A DNA stretch of 64,000 bases from contig NZ_SIJC01000001.1 of the NCBI RefSeq assembly GCF_010078385.1, positions 1 to 64,000 of the forward strand, written 5' to 3'. The translations under genes and the position numbers were made by a program. Numbering within the stretch: the first letter of the stretch is position 1; each line of letters starts with the position of its first letter. Below the pieces are notes generated by a model. The model had not been told where the DNA came from. It saw nothing but the letters and a program-made list of their open reading frames with translations, and ran no database searches. Positions 40,390 to 49,023 of the stretch are shown here, piece after piece. Source of the stretch: Chengkuizengella sediminis (GTDB taxonomy: Bacteria; Bacillota; Bacilli; Paenibacillales; KCTC-33759).

Positions 40390-42123
40390 ATGACATTGAT
40401 AAAATTGCATAACATAAAGAAAAGTTATGGCGATCAAACTGTGCTCAAAGATGTAAATCTTGAGATAAAACTTGGAGAACGAATTGGCTTAGTAGGAGCG
40501 AACGGTGCTGGAAAAACGACCTTAGCAAACATTATTTCAGGAAAAACTAAAGCAGATAGCGGTGAAATTACGCATTATATTAGAAATCTGAAAATAGGAT
40601 ATTTGTTGCAATCCACTTCCTATTCTCTGAAATCTTTTAATCATATGTTTGAACAGAATCATCATGATTTCCTTGAAGTATCAAGTCATCTTGGATTAGA
40701 AAAAGTGCAGGAATGGAATGGTGATCGTATATCAGGTATGAGTGGAGGGGAAAAAACGAAGATAGCTATTGCTCATGTATACGCTTCTAACCCTGATCTA
40801 CTAATCTTGGATGAACCTACTAATCATTTGGATTTTCAAGGTGTTGATTGGTTAATTAAAGAACTTAAAAATTTCACTACAAATACGATCATTATTTCCC
40901 ATGATCGATATTTCCTTGATCAAATTGTGGATCGCATCATTGAAATAGAGGACGGTGTGACAACAAATTTTCCAGGCAATTATACTTTTTACCGAGAGGA
41001 AAAAGAAAGAAGATACGAGAGACAAAAACAGAAATATATAGAGCAAAAAAAATATGAAAAGAAAATAGAGTCAGAAATTGAACGATTGAATAACTGGTCT
41101 TCAAAAGCCCACAGAGAAGCTGGGAAAGTAGGAAAAATGGCTGATATGAGAAGTGGTAAAGAATTCTATAGATCTAAAGCTAAGAAAATGGATAAACAGG
41201 TGAAATCCAGAATAAAACGTTTAGAAAAGATTGAACTGGAAGGGGAAAACAAACCAAAAGAAGAAGCGAAAGTGGATTTTGATTGGGAAAAACAAAACCA
41301 CCGAGGTAGACGTTTCATCGTAGCAAATCAAATTATGCAAAGCATTGAAGGGAGAATTTTGTTTAAAGATAGCTCTTTTAGCATCTTAAGAGGAGAAAAA
41401 ATCGGATTGATAGGACCCAATGGTTGCGGTAAAACAACTCTTCTTAGATTGTTTTGTAATGAGGAAACGTTGGAATCGGGAGATTTGTGGATTAGTCCAT
41501 CTTTGAAAATTTCCCATTTAACTCAGGATGTCAATGACTTGGAATCTCAAAAAACGATAAATGAATTAATTCAACAAACGTATGTCTATCGTGAAGAAGC
41601 TCAAAAAACAGTGAATTTACTCATAAGTATGGGGCTGGAAGAATCCATGTTAAATAAATCGATTAAACAATTAAGCCTAGGGGAAAGGACAAGGTTTAAA
41701 TTAGCACAACTAATGAATGAGAATAAGGATCTACTTATTCTTGATGAGCCTACAAATCATTTAGATTTAGCTAGCAGGGAACAACTAGAGAAGACATTAG
41801 TATCATATGGTGGAACTTTATTGATAGTATCACATGATCGATATTTCCTTGAAAAAACCTGCGAAAAATTGTTGGTATTTAAAAATGAGAAAATACAAAA
41901 AGTAGAAAATGGCTATAAAAACTATTTAGAAAAGGTTGAGCTTGAGAAAACTCCAAATTTAAAAATTCAGGAGAAAACACTAGAAGAGAAGATGATTATT
42001 GAAAATCGCCTCATACAAATCATGGGAGAATTGGGGCGTTTGAATCCGATAGATTCAGAATACCAATCTTTAGATGAAGAATTTAAACAACTTATGAAAC
42101 GAAAAAAGCAGCTTTTCGATTGA
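40390..42123 (+). CDS. ABC-F ribosomal protection-type ATPase (VmlR/Vga-like)
   Basis: 577 aa, two ATP-binding cassettes and no membrane helices. Walker A sites: GANGAGKTT (36-44) and GPNGCGKTT (342-350). Signatures: MSGGEK and LSLGERT. Walker B: LLILDEPTNHLDFQG and LLILDEPTNHLDLAS. The inter-domain linker (about 210-310, highly charged) is long, as in antibiotic-resistance ABC-F proteins that displace drugs from the ribosome. ATG 40390 has AAGGATGGTGG upstream; ATG 40327 is rejected because it adds 21 residues unlike the family. It sits behind a leader with a terminator, a known way of inducing such genes by ribosome-targeting drugs. Confidence 0.9.
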   Translation: MTLIKLHNIKKSYGDQTVLKDVNLEIKLGERIGLVGANGAGKTTLANIISGKTKADSGEITHYIRNLKIGYLLQSTSYSLKSFNHMFEQNHHDFLEVSSHLGLEKVQEWNGDRISGMSGGEKTKIAIAHVYASNPDLLILDEPTNHLDFQGVDWLIKELKNFTTNTIIISHDRYFLDQIVDRIIEIEDGVTTNFPGNYTFYREEKERRYERQKQKYIEQKKYEKKIESEIERLNNWSSKAHREAGKVGKMADMRSGKEFYRSKAKKMDKQVKSRIKRLEKIELEGENKPKEEAKVDFDWEKQNHRGRRFIVANQIMQSIEGRILFKDSSFSILRGEKIGLIGPNGCGKTTLLRLFCNEETLESGDLWISPSLKISHLTQDVNDLESQKTINELIQQTYVYREEAQKTVNLLISMGLEESMLNKSIKQLSLGERTRFKLAQLMNENKDLLILDEPTNHLDLASREQLEKTLVSYGGTLLIVSHDRYFLEKTCEKLLVFKNEKIQKVENGYKNYLEKVELEKTPNLKIQEKTLEEKMIIENRLIQIMGELGRLNPIDSEYQSLDEEFKQLMKRKKQLFD

Positions 42124-42134
42124 AATTCAATATT

Positions 42135-42162
42135 AACACCGTCTAATTATACTGACGGTGTT
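42135..42162 (+). terminator. Terminator after the ABC-F gene
   Basis: AACACCGTC / GACGGTGTT, 9-bp stem; only a moderate T content follows. Confidence 0.65.
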
Positions 42163-42274
42163 AGTCTTAAATATATAACAAGTGAAACTTAATATTTATT
42201 TAATCGTATATTAATCAAAAGACAAAAGCATTTTAGTAAACTATCTAAAAAAAGATAGTTATTAGGAGGAAACA

Positions 42275-42742
42275 ATGAATATTAGACTTGCTGGAACAAA
42301 AGATATTGAACAATTAATTAAAATGAGATGGGATTTTACACTTGAAGATTACCCAGATAAAAAAATACAAGATAGTGATTATAACCAATTTCATGAGGAG
42401 TGTGAAAGTTTTTTACTAAATGCGTTTAACAATAATCATTGGTATATATGGGTTGTGGAAATTGAGGGAAAAATAGTTTCTAATATTTACATAGAAGTTA
42501 TTCATAAAGTACCTAGACCAGGGAGAATTACTTATCCATTTGGCTATATGACTAACGTTTATACTATTCCAGAATCTAGGGGATTAGGTTTGGGAAGCAA
42601 ACTAATGACGGAGATTAACAAATGGGCGGAAGAATTAAATTATGAATTTATCATTGTTTGGCCAAGTGAGCAAAGTATTGATTTTTATAGTAGGAACGGA
42701 TATATACATTGTAAAGAACCTATGGAAAACACCTTAAGTTAG
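42275..42742 (+). CDS. GNAT-family N-acetyltransferase
   Basis: 155 aa. Family motif A is NVYTIPESRGLGLGSKLMTEI (R-x-x-G-x-G), followed by FIIVWPSEQSIDFYSRNGY (motif B). The substrate is not predictable. TTAGGAGGA is just upstream, and directly before it is a small hairpin (AACTATC / GATAGTT, 42239-42260). Alone between the ABC-F operon and the kinase gene. Confidence 0.88.
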   Translation: MNIRLAGTKDIEQLIKMRWDFTLEDYPDKKIQDSDYNQFHEECESFLLNAFNNNHWYIWVVEIEGKIVSNIYIEVIHKVPRPGRITYPFGYMTNVYTIPESRGLGLGSKLMTEINKWAEELNYEFIIVWPSEQSIDFYSRNGYIHCKEPMENTLS

Positions 42743-42805
42743 AAAATCAAAATCAAATTAATTTTGATTAGAGGGGAGAGAGGAGAGGAGATTATCAATA
42801 TGGAA

Positions 42806-43909
42806 TTAAATAGGGATTTTAATGAAAAATGATGTCAAGCTATCATCTGAAATACAGCTTATTTCTCCGTTATACTTTTCAATAATATTTCTACAAACAT
42901 ATAAACCGATCCCTGTTCCTAAATCTTTTGTTGTATAAAAGGGTTCAAAAATAGCATCTGAAACTTCTTTTGGAATTATAGGACCGTTATTTGAAATGAT
43001 AATCTCAGCTTTCCCATCTAACGTTTTACAGTTGATATCAATAATTCTTTTATGTTTAACTTTTTGGAGCGCATCAATAGAGTTTAATAAAATGTTTAGA
43101 AAGACTTGTCTTAATTCATCTTTATTTGCAAAGACCCTTATATCAAATTCAATATTATTAGTAAGTGATACATTACCGTCAACAATACTTGGGTAGATGA
43201 AACTAATTAATTCTTCAAACAATCCTTGAAGAGAATTACTTTTCTTTTCACCACTCACTAATTCTTTCTTAGATACATGAAGAAATTGGGTAACTCTAGA
43301 GTTTAATTGATGTAATTCATGTTCAATAATATCGATATATTTCAATGAAGGATACTCATTATTTATGAGTTTTGTAAAACCAAGAAGGCTAGTCAAAGGA
43401 TTTCTGAATTCGTGCACAAAACTAGAAGACATTTGACCTAGAATTTTTAACCGCTCTTTGTGGGTTTGATCTATAAATTGATTTTTTTCTTGTAATTGTT
43501 CTTCCTTTATTTCCGTATACTTTTGTATCGCAAAATAAGTAAATTGATCAAATACAGTATTGATTTCTTCAATAATATTTGGAAACTTTTCAATTGGTAA
43601 TCCTGAACTGAGCACCCAATTAATGATTTCGCTTCTCCCAGCATTTACATTATGTACAAAATCTTCAATATTTGTATTAGCTTCAGCTCTTTCAATAGAC
43701 ACTTTATAAGCTAATACTCTTACATCCTCTTCACTCAATGAATTTTCAAGTCTTAGTACTACTAAATCATACATTTTCAATCCATTATTGAATTCTCGCT
43801 CTTTATGTAAATAGGTTTCAGAAATGAAAACCTTTTTTCTCCAAGACTCTATAAAAGTAGAAACATTCTTTTCTAAAAAACAAACAAGTTGTTTACGAAT
43901 CTCTTGCAT
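42806..43909 (-). CDS. Soluble sensor histidine kinase (orphan, sporulation-kinase-like)
   Basis: 367 aa with no membrane segment. Residues 1-150 are all-helical and resemble RsbR-type non-heme globin sensor domains. HisKA follows with the phospho-acceptor His166 in SSFVHEFRNPLTSLLGF, then HATPase: N box LLNSIDALQK, G1 ISNNGPIIP, FEPFYTTKDLGTGIGLYVC. No response regulator is adjacent, the usual situation for kinases that feed the Spo0F/Spo0A phosphorelay. Its position beside two germination operons is compatible with a sporulation role, but this is inference. Confidence 0.88.
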   Translation of the reverse strand: MQEIRKQLVCFLEKNVSTFIESWRKKVFISETYLHKEREFNNGLKMYDLVVLRLENSLSEEDVRVLAYKVSIERAEANTNIEDFVHNVNAGRSEIINWVLSSGLPIEKFPNIIEEINTVFDQFTYFAIQKYTEIKEEQLQEKNQFIDQTHKERLKILGQMSSSFVHEFRNPLTSLLGFTKLINNEYPSLKYIDIIEHELHQLNSRVTQFLHVSKKELVSGEKKSNSLQGLFEELISFIYPSIVDGNVSLTNNIEFDIRVFANKDELRQVFLNILLNSIDALQKVKHKRIIDINCKTLDGKAEIIISNNGPIIPKEVSDAIFEPFYTTKDLGTGIGLYVCRNIIEKYNGEISCISDDSLTSFFIKIPI

Positions 43910-44111
43910 TTATATTCCTCACTTTCAATTTCTTAAAAAGCTTGAAATTTTTATTTATATGAATCTAGTAATATTATATCAGTAAATTCTATATACAACA
44001 CAAAAAGATTGAAAGATTCTATAGTCTCTCTTGTGTGGAATACACTTGCAGTTATCATTATTATCAGTATTTATGCATCACTCTTAGTTGTATTAATAAA
44101 GCAGAAGTTGC

Positions 44112-45200
44112 TCAATGAAACTTACTCATATTTCTTATTTTCATATTCACCTCCGTAGTGAAGTTAATCTTTGGATAAACTTCTTCCCAATTTATACTTT
44201 TCCATTCATTATAAGATAAATTATTTCTAACCGCTTCACCTACCCCAACAGGGTCTACATTATTTTTTTGAAGGTAAGCAAGCATATCTTTCATTTCACT
44301 ATTTAAAACGTTATTAATTTTACTTTCTATCTCCTTTTGCACAGTGTCTTTGCTTAATGTTTGTTTCCCTGAATATCCTTCTAAATTTCCGGTTATATGG
44401 ATATCAAAATTGACAGAAAAATTGTTATTCTCTTTTTTAACTTTAATTTTATGTTTAGTTCGTACATAGGATAAATGAACATCTTCCTTTTTGCCTCCAA
44501 TTTCTATTTCTAGATCAATCACTCCTTTTTTAAAATCTTCACTTAACAAAAATAAATATATCGCTTTTGCGTTGGTTATTGAAGCGACCATCCGATCATC
44601 TTTAAAAAGAGCAAAACCATCTAAAAGTATGTTTCTTTTTGTAGTTAATATCATGGGTAAAATAGGATCAATACCATCGTCATAATAAGATCTAGAAAAC
44701 TGTAATATATTTACAGAAGGGTAAACGTATTCTTCATCTAATCTTTCTAACATGGTTTCAATATAAGAACCTGTATTCGGCTCTTTTTCTAATTTTGTAA
44801 TCAATATCTCTTTGGCAGTTCCTTTAGCGACCGCTAGACTCACTAGTGGTCCAACAGAGGGATCACGAAGAAAAGATAAAATAATTGGGAAAATTCCATC
44901 TTTAGCTAATTCTTCTCCGAATAAACTAATACGTAGTTGACCATTAACTACTTGTCTCTTTGTTTGTGACATCATCTCAATGTCTGCATTTTCCAACGAG
45001 TTGGAAGATGCATGTAAATATTCAAATACATCCATTTCAGTTGGAACCTGATACATGGCAGTGATATCTAGATGTTTGTCCTCATGTTTAGAAGCATCGA
45101 AACCAATCCCACTTATCATGGCTAAATCATCAATACCATAATTATTCATACAACCCGTTAAAAAAAATATAAAAATTAATAAAAAAACTAATTTATTCAT
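44112..45200 (-). CDS. gerAC: Ger(x)C-family germinant receptor subunit C (lipoprotein)
   Basis: 362 aa. Lipobox FFLTGC gives lipidation at Cys17. Family segments: GFDASKHEDKHLDITAMYQVP, QTKRQVVNGQLRISLFGEELA, and the C-terminal GVGEAVRNNLSYNEWKSINWEEVYPKI region (shortened here). It is the outer lipoprotein of a GerA-type receptor in the spore inner membrane. Its ATG overlaps the stop of the B gene by 4 bp, so translation is coupled. Last gene of the leftward A-B-C operon. The symbol is for the family; which germinant it senses is unknown. Confidence 0.92.
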   Translation of the reverse strand: MNKLVFLLIFIFFLTGCMNNYGIDDLAMISGIGFDASKHEDKHLDITAMYQVPTEMDVFEYLHASSNSLENADIEMMSQTKRQVVNGQLRISLFGEELAKDGIFPIILSFLRDPSVGPLVSLAVAKGTAKEILITKLEKEPNTGSYIETMLERLDEEYVYPSVNILQFSRSYYDDGIDPILPMILTTKRNILLDGFALFKDDRMVASITNAKAIYLFLLSEDFKKGVIDLEIEIGGKKEDVHLSYVRTKHKIKVKKENNNFSVNFDIHITGNLEGYSGKQTLSKDTVQKEIESKINNVLNSEMKDMLAYLQKNNVDPVGVGEAVRNNLSYNEWKSINWEEVYPKINFTTEVNMKIRNMSKFH

Positions 45201-46303
45201 AGAACTTCACCATTTTTTGACTCATTCCTTTTTCTTTTTATAGTTGTAATTCCAATGATAAGCAATAGGATAATTGGTAAACCCATTGCAATAATTGCTT
45301 CTACTCTTCCAATCAATTTTAACCAGTTCCCTACATCCAATAAAAATCGAGGGATATATGAAATACCAAAAGAAATGATGATTAGGATTATAATTGACAC
45401 TTTTGGTTTTATTTGCGGTATTGAGTATCTAAAGACTTGATCACCTGCCCAATAGAACATAACAACTGTGATAAGTGCTTTCAAAGAGAATAGACTAAAT
45501 ATTAAACTTTCTATTCTTTCAATAAAAGGAAACTTTATATACTCAAATAGCGTTAAAACTGGAAATGTTTCGTTTTTTAATTGTTCAAAGCTTAAAACTC
45601 CAAAGGCGATAAAGCAAATGGGTACGTATATTACAAATGTAGTAAATAGATTTCCGTAGAACATGGCTTTTATTGATGATCGAGATTTTAAAATGTAAGG
45701 AAATATAAGGATGATGATCTCATATCCTAAAAATGCATTTAGAATTTCTAAACCTTGAGTAAATAATTCTTTTTCACCTTTGAAAATAAAGGGTGTTAAT
45801 CGAGCTAATTTAAATTCAGCGACATAAAGTGCCATTATAGAAACGGACCATATCGTCATAAAGAAAAAAATAATGGTTGTTTTACCGATTTGATATAGAC
45901 CTTTACTCACAAGAAAGTAAACAAAAATTAACGTGAATATTAAATATACAGTGGGAGATAACTCAGGGAAATACAACATTTTGAATAACAATCCGAAATT
46001 CTTACCAACTAATATGCCAAGAATACACCATAGGAATGCCAAACAAAGAAAAAAGGGTCGCAGTAAAAATTTTGGAATTAAGTCTTCAAAAATCTCAAAT
46101 ATAGACCTACCCTTACCATAATGGAAAACCAACGCGATTAACAATATATTTATCATTGGAATTATTGAAATAATAGCAACTCCTATCCATCCATTCGTAC
46201 CAAATGCACCAGCTGCTATCCTAGGCAAGCTAAATATTGTAATTCCTGATTGTATCATGTAAATAAGGACAGCGATTTGAAAAGGATGGAGTTTTTCCTT
46301 CAT
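45197..46303 (-). CDS. gerAB: GerAB-type endospore germination permease
   Basis: 368 aa, about ten membrane helices in the APC-type fold. Begins LHPFQIAVLIYMIQSGITIF, with later FKGEKELFTQGLEILNAFLGYE and the charged end KRKRNESKNGE. The B subunit is known to bind the germinant amino acid in GerA receptors. It lies 13 bp after the A gene and overlaps the C gene by 4 bp. Its sequence is well diverged from the GerAB at 52266, so the two receptors probably answer to different signals. Confidence 0.92.
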   Translation of the reverse strand: MKEKLHPFQIAVLIYMIQSGITIFSLPRIAAGAFGTNGWIGVAIISIIPMINILLIALVFHYGKGRSIFEIFEDLIPKFLLRPFFLCLAFLWCILGILVGKNFGLLFKMLYFPELSPTVYLIFTLIFVYFLVSKGLYQIGKTTIIFFFMTIWSVSIMALYVAEFKLARLTPFIFKGEKELFTQGLEILNAFLGYEIIILIFPYILKSRSSIKAMFYGNLFTTFVIYVPICFIAFGVLSFEQLKNETFPVLTLFEYIKFPFIERIESLIFSLFSLKALITVVMFYWAGDQVFRYSIPQIKPKVSIIILIIISFGISYIPRFLLDVGNWLKLIGRVEAIIAMGLPIILLLIIGITTIKRKRNESKNGEVL

Positions 46304-46316
46304 CGTAAATTCCCTC

Positions 46317-47795
46317 CTAACGTTTATTTTTATTAGAATTCTTTTTCTTTTTACTTATGTTAGACTCATTATTTAAAGTTGATAAAGGAGCACGTATTAA
46401 TGTATCTAACCAATTAGACGGATGTGTAGGTGATATTGGCCAAAGGTATGGGGTTTTTAAACTTGTAAGGCTTGTAAGTGAAAGAACTAAGAAACCTAGT
46501 GCAATACTGATTCCAAGATTACCTAGAAAACCGGCCATTAGTATAAATCCAAATCGAATGATTCGTACTGAACTACTCATCACATAACTAGGAATGACAA
46601 AAGAAGAAATAGCAGAAACGGCAACAAAAATAATTAAGATGTTACTCGTAATACCTGCCTCAACGGATGCTGATCCGATAACAATCCCTCCAACAATCCC
46701 AATGGTTTGTCCAACTTTTGTTGGCAAACGTGCTCCTGCTTCTCTTAACAACTCAATGGTAAACTCCATAATAAGCGCTTCAATGATAGGAGGGAAAGGC
46801 ACATTACTTCTAGATTTAACTAAAGTAGGCAATAGTAATTCAGGTACCATTGCATAATGAAATGTAGTAATGGATACATACAATGCCGTCAGAGTAACTG
46901 TAATAAAAAATGCAAATAAGCGAAATATTCTAATTAATGACCCTGTGAGCCAACGTTGATTGTAATCATCAGGCGAATGTACAAAATCAAAGAAAGTTGC
47001 TGGTGCACTAAAAGCATATGGACTATTACTCATGAGTCCAATGATTTTTCCTTCGGTTAGTTTAGAAGACATTACATCTGGACGTTCAGTTGTAAAAATC
47101 TGAGGAAAAGGTGAAGTAGGGTACTCCTCAATCAATTGGACTAACATATTCACATCATAAATGGCATCAATTTTAATGTTTTCCATTCTATTTTTAAGTT
47201 CATTTACCAAATCTTGTTTTGCAAGGTCCTCAATATATAAAATATACACAGTGTTTTTTGTGATTTTCCCAATAGAATATTTTAAAACCTTCAATTTAGA
47301 ACTTTTTACTCTTCTTCTAACAAGAGATAAATTTGTGTTAATATCTTCATTAAAGGCATCATGTGAACCCGTAATTATGGTTTCAGATTCAGCTGTCTGT
47401 ATTGCTCGAGTTTGTAAATTAATAGCGGCAAAAATATAAGTTTGATCTTGGTGGAAAATGATCACATTTCCAGCTAAAAGAGCATTCACAACTTCTTTAC
47501 CATCACTACTAATTTTAAATTGACTATGTGAAAAAAAAGACTCAATCTCTTCCTCATTTAATTTATCAATCTTTGAAAAAAGCACTTTTTCAACCATATC
47601 TTTTGCAATCATATATTCAAAATACATTAATTGAATATGAATTTGAGGATACTCTTTCTTTGTAATATCAGCACATTTTGAAAATTCTTCTTCAATGTGA
47701 GAGTATGTAGGTTTTGGATTTTTTTTGTTTTCTTTGTTTTTAGAATTTTTAGCTTGTAAGTCATTAAAAAAAATTTTTTTAAGTAATTTAAGCAA
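46317..47795 (-). CDS. gerAA: GerAA-type germinant receptor subunit A
   Basis: 492 aa. A hydrophilic N-terminal domain (1-275) with VVNALLAGNVIIFHQDQTYIF, SHDAFNEDINTNLSLVRRR (the conserved GPRE/GSHDAF...N..L.RRR motif) and TERPDVMSSKLTEGKI, then about five membrane helices (RIFRLFAFFITVTLTALYV onward; LPTKVGQTIGIVGGIVIG). First gene of the leftward receptor operon; the promoter at 47858-47888 is sigma-G-like. Ends in a Lys/Asn-rich tail. AGGTGATCTC lies upstream of the start. Confidence 0.93.
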   Translation of the reverse strand: MLKLLKKIFFNDLQAKNSKNKENKKNPKPTYSHIEEEFSKCADITKKEYPQIHIQLMYFEYMIAKDMVEKVLFSKIDKLNEEEIESFFSHSQFKISSDGKEVVNALLAGNVIIFHQDQTYIFAAINLQTRAIQTAESETIITGSHDAFNEDINTNLSLVRRRVKSSKLKVLKYSIGKITKNTVYILYIEDLAKQDLVNELKNRMENIKIDAIYDVNMLVQLIEEYPTSPFPQIFTTERPDVMSSKLTEGKIIGLMSNSPYAFSAPATFFDFVHSPDDYNQRWLTGSLIRIFRLFAFFITVTLTALYVSITTFHYAMVPELLLPTLVKSRSNVPFPPIIEALIMEFTIELLREAGARLPTKVGQTIGIVGGIVIGSASVEAGITSNILIIFVAVSAISSFVIPSYVMSSSVRIIRFGFILMAGFLGNLGISIALGFLVLSLTSLTSLKTPYLWPISPTHPSNWLDTLIRAPLSTLNNESNISKKKKNSNKNKR

Positions 47796-47857
47796 GAGAT
47801 CACCTCAATTTAGATGAATTAACAATTTTTTCATTCAGAAGAAGGTACTTTGTTAAG

Positions 47858-47888
47858 TAGTATGAGCAATTGTATCATTCTCAATTCA
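47858..47888 (-). promoter_or_regulatory. Sigma-G-like promoter of the gerA-B-C operon
   Basis: On the minus strand: TGAATT, an 18-bp spacer, CATACTA. Sigma-G sites are close to TGAATA / CATACTA, and forespore expression is the rule for GerA operons. It lies 63 bp before the start codon. The rest of the 47796-48116 gap has no gene; no equally good site was found for the rightward operon. Confidence 0.72.
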
Positions 47889-48116
47889 GATTTTAGTAAT
47901 CAACTTTATTTGTACACAATTCAGAAAACATCGTCTTTTATTCTCTTACAAAAATGATAAAAAACTGTTGACTCGAATACTTGTATAAATTAATATTAAA
48001 AATTCCAACAAATATTTGTTTAATTCTTGATGATAATCCTATCTTCTTTAAAAAGATGATTGGATTTTTATATTTATAGTTGAAAAAATAATGAGTATGG
48101 GGGAGAGTGACCTATC

Positions 48117-48941
48117 ATGAGTGAGTATCAATGGGTAGGAAGTCAAAAAAACTATGTTGATGAGATTCACACAAAGTTATTGAATAACACTTTTGTAATA
48201 GGTCATTTTGGTGGTAACTCATCAGCAGGACAATACAAAAATGAAGATGGTTGTTTAATATGGATTAATCAAGAAGAAAATTGGGAATTTGTTATTATTC
48301 TTGATGCACATCATACTGCTCAAAGTGCAGAACTTATTCTTTCTACCTTTGAAGATGAAAAGGAAACAGTGCATCAGATCTTAAAAATGAAATATAACGC
48401 TTCGTTTGAAAATATTCGTAATTTAATTCTGAATACATTCAATGGTAAGAGATTTAAAGAGTCTTGTAAAAAGATTCAAGGCGAATCTGCTTGCCTCTTT
48501 GTAATAAGAAAAGGTAATTTTCTTTGGTGGTTATCTATTGGGGATTGTATTCTTCTTTTAAATCATCCTGATTTATCTGCTCTTGGAGAGTACCAACAAA
48601 ACCACAGGAGCTTTTTCGAATGGGTTGGTCAAAAAAGCACATTTAACAATGGAATTCCATGTTTTAGTTCCGGAACAAAAGAAATAAGAAAGGGAGAAAA
48701 TCACATATTTCTAACAACAGATGGACTGGTGGAATGCCCTAACACGAATTTTAAATATCCTGCAGAAATATTTAATATTTTTGAAGGAGTTAAACATCAA
48801 GAGGGTGTGTTGAAGTTGTTAGAAGAAATAAAGAAAAAGAATGTTCGAGATAGTACTACAATCATCTCTTGGAAAGTAATCATTAATAACAATTCAACTA
48901 TGCCAAGTGATTTCTCTGAACAGACATCTTTAATGCTTTAG
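48117..48941 (+). CDS. PP2C-like protein phosphatase
   Basis: 274 aa, soluble. PP2C landmarks: NEDGCLIWINQ at the first acidic site, IILDAHHTAQSAELIL in place of the usual DGHGG motif, GESACLFVIRKGNFLWWLSIGDCIL (GDxR-like strand), FLTTDGLVECPN (metal Asp) and RDSTTIISW (final metal Asp). Most metal ligands seem kept, but DAHHT is unusual and activity is uncertain. GGGGGAGAG precedes the ATG. It lies 82 bp upstream of and in line with a gerA-type operon, so probably shares its transcript; a signalling link to germination is inference. Confidence 0.75.
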   Translation: MSEYQWVGSQKNYVDEIHTKLLNNTFVIGHFGGNSSAGQYKNEDGCLIWINQEENWEFVIILDAHHTAQSAELILSTFEDEKETVHQILKMKYNASFENIRNLILNTFNGKRFKESCKKIQGESACLFVIRKGNFLWWLSIGDCILLLNHPDLSALGEYQQNHRSFFEWVGQKSTFNNGIPCFSSGTKEIRKGENHIFLTTDGLVECPNTNFKYPAEIFNIFEGVKHQEGVLKLLEEIKKKNVRDSTTIISWKVIINNNSTMPSDFSEQTSLML

Positions 48942-49023
48942 TTGAGCTCATCAGCACTTGCATAATTATCCTAATTTAGGTGAATAATGGGCGTATATCC
49001 ATTAGGTATTGGGGTGTGCGTAG

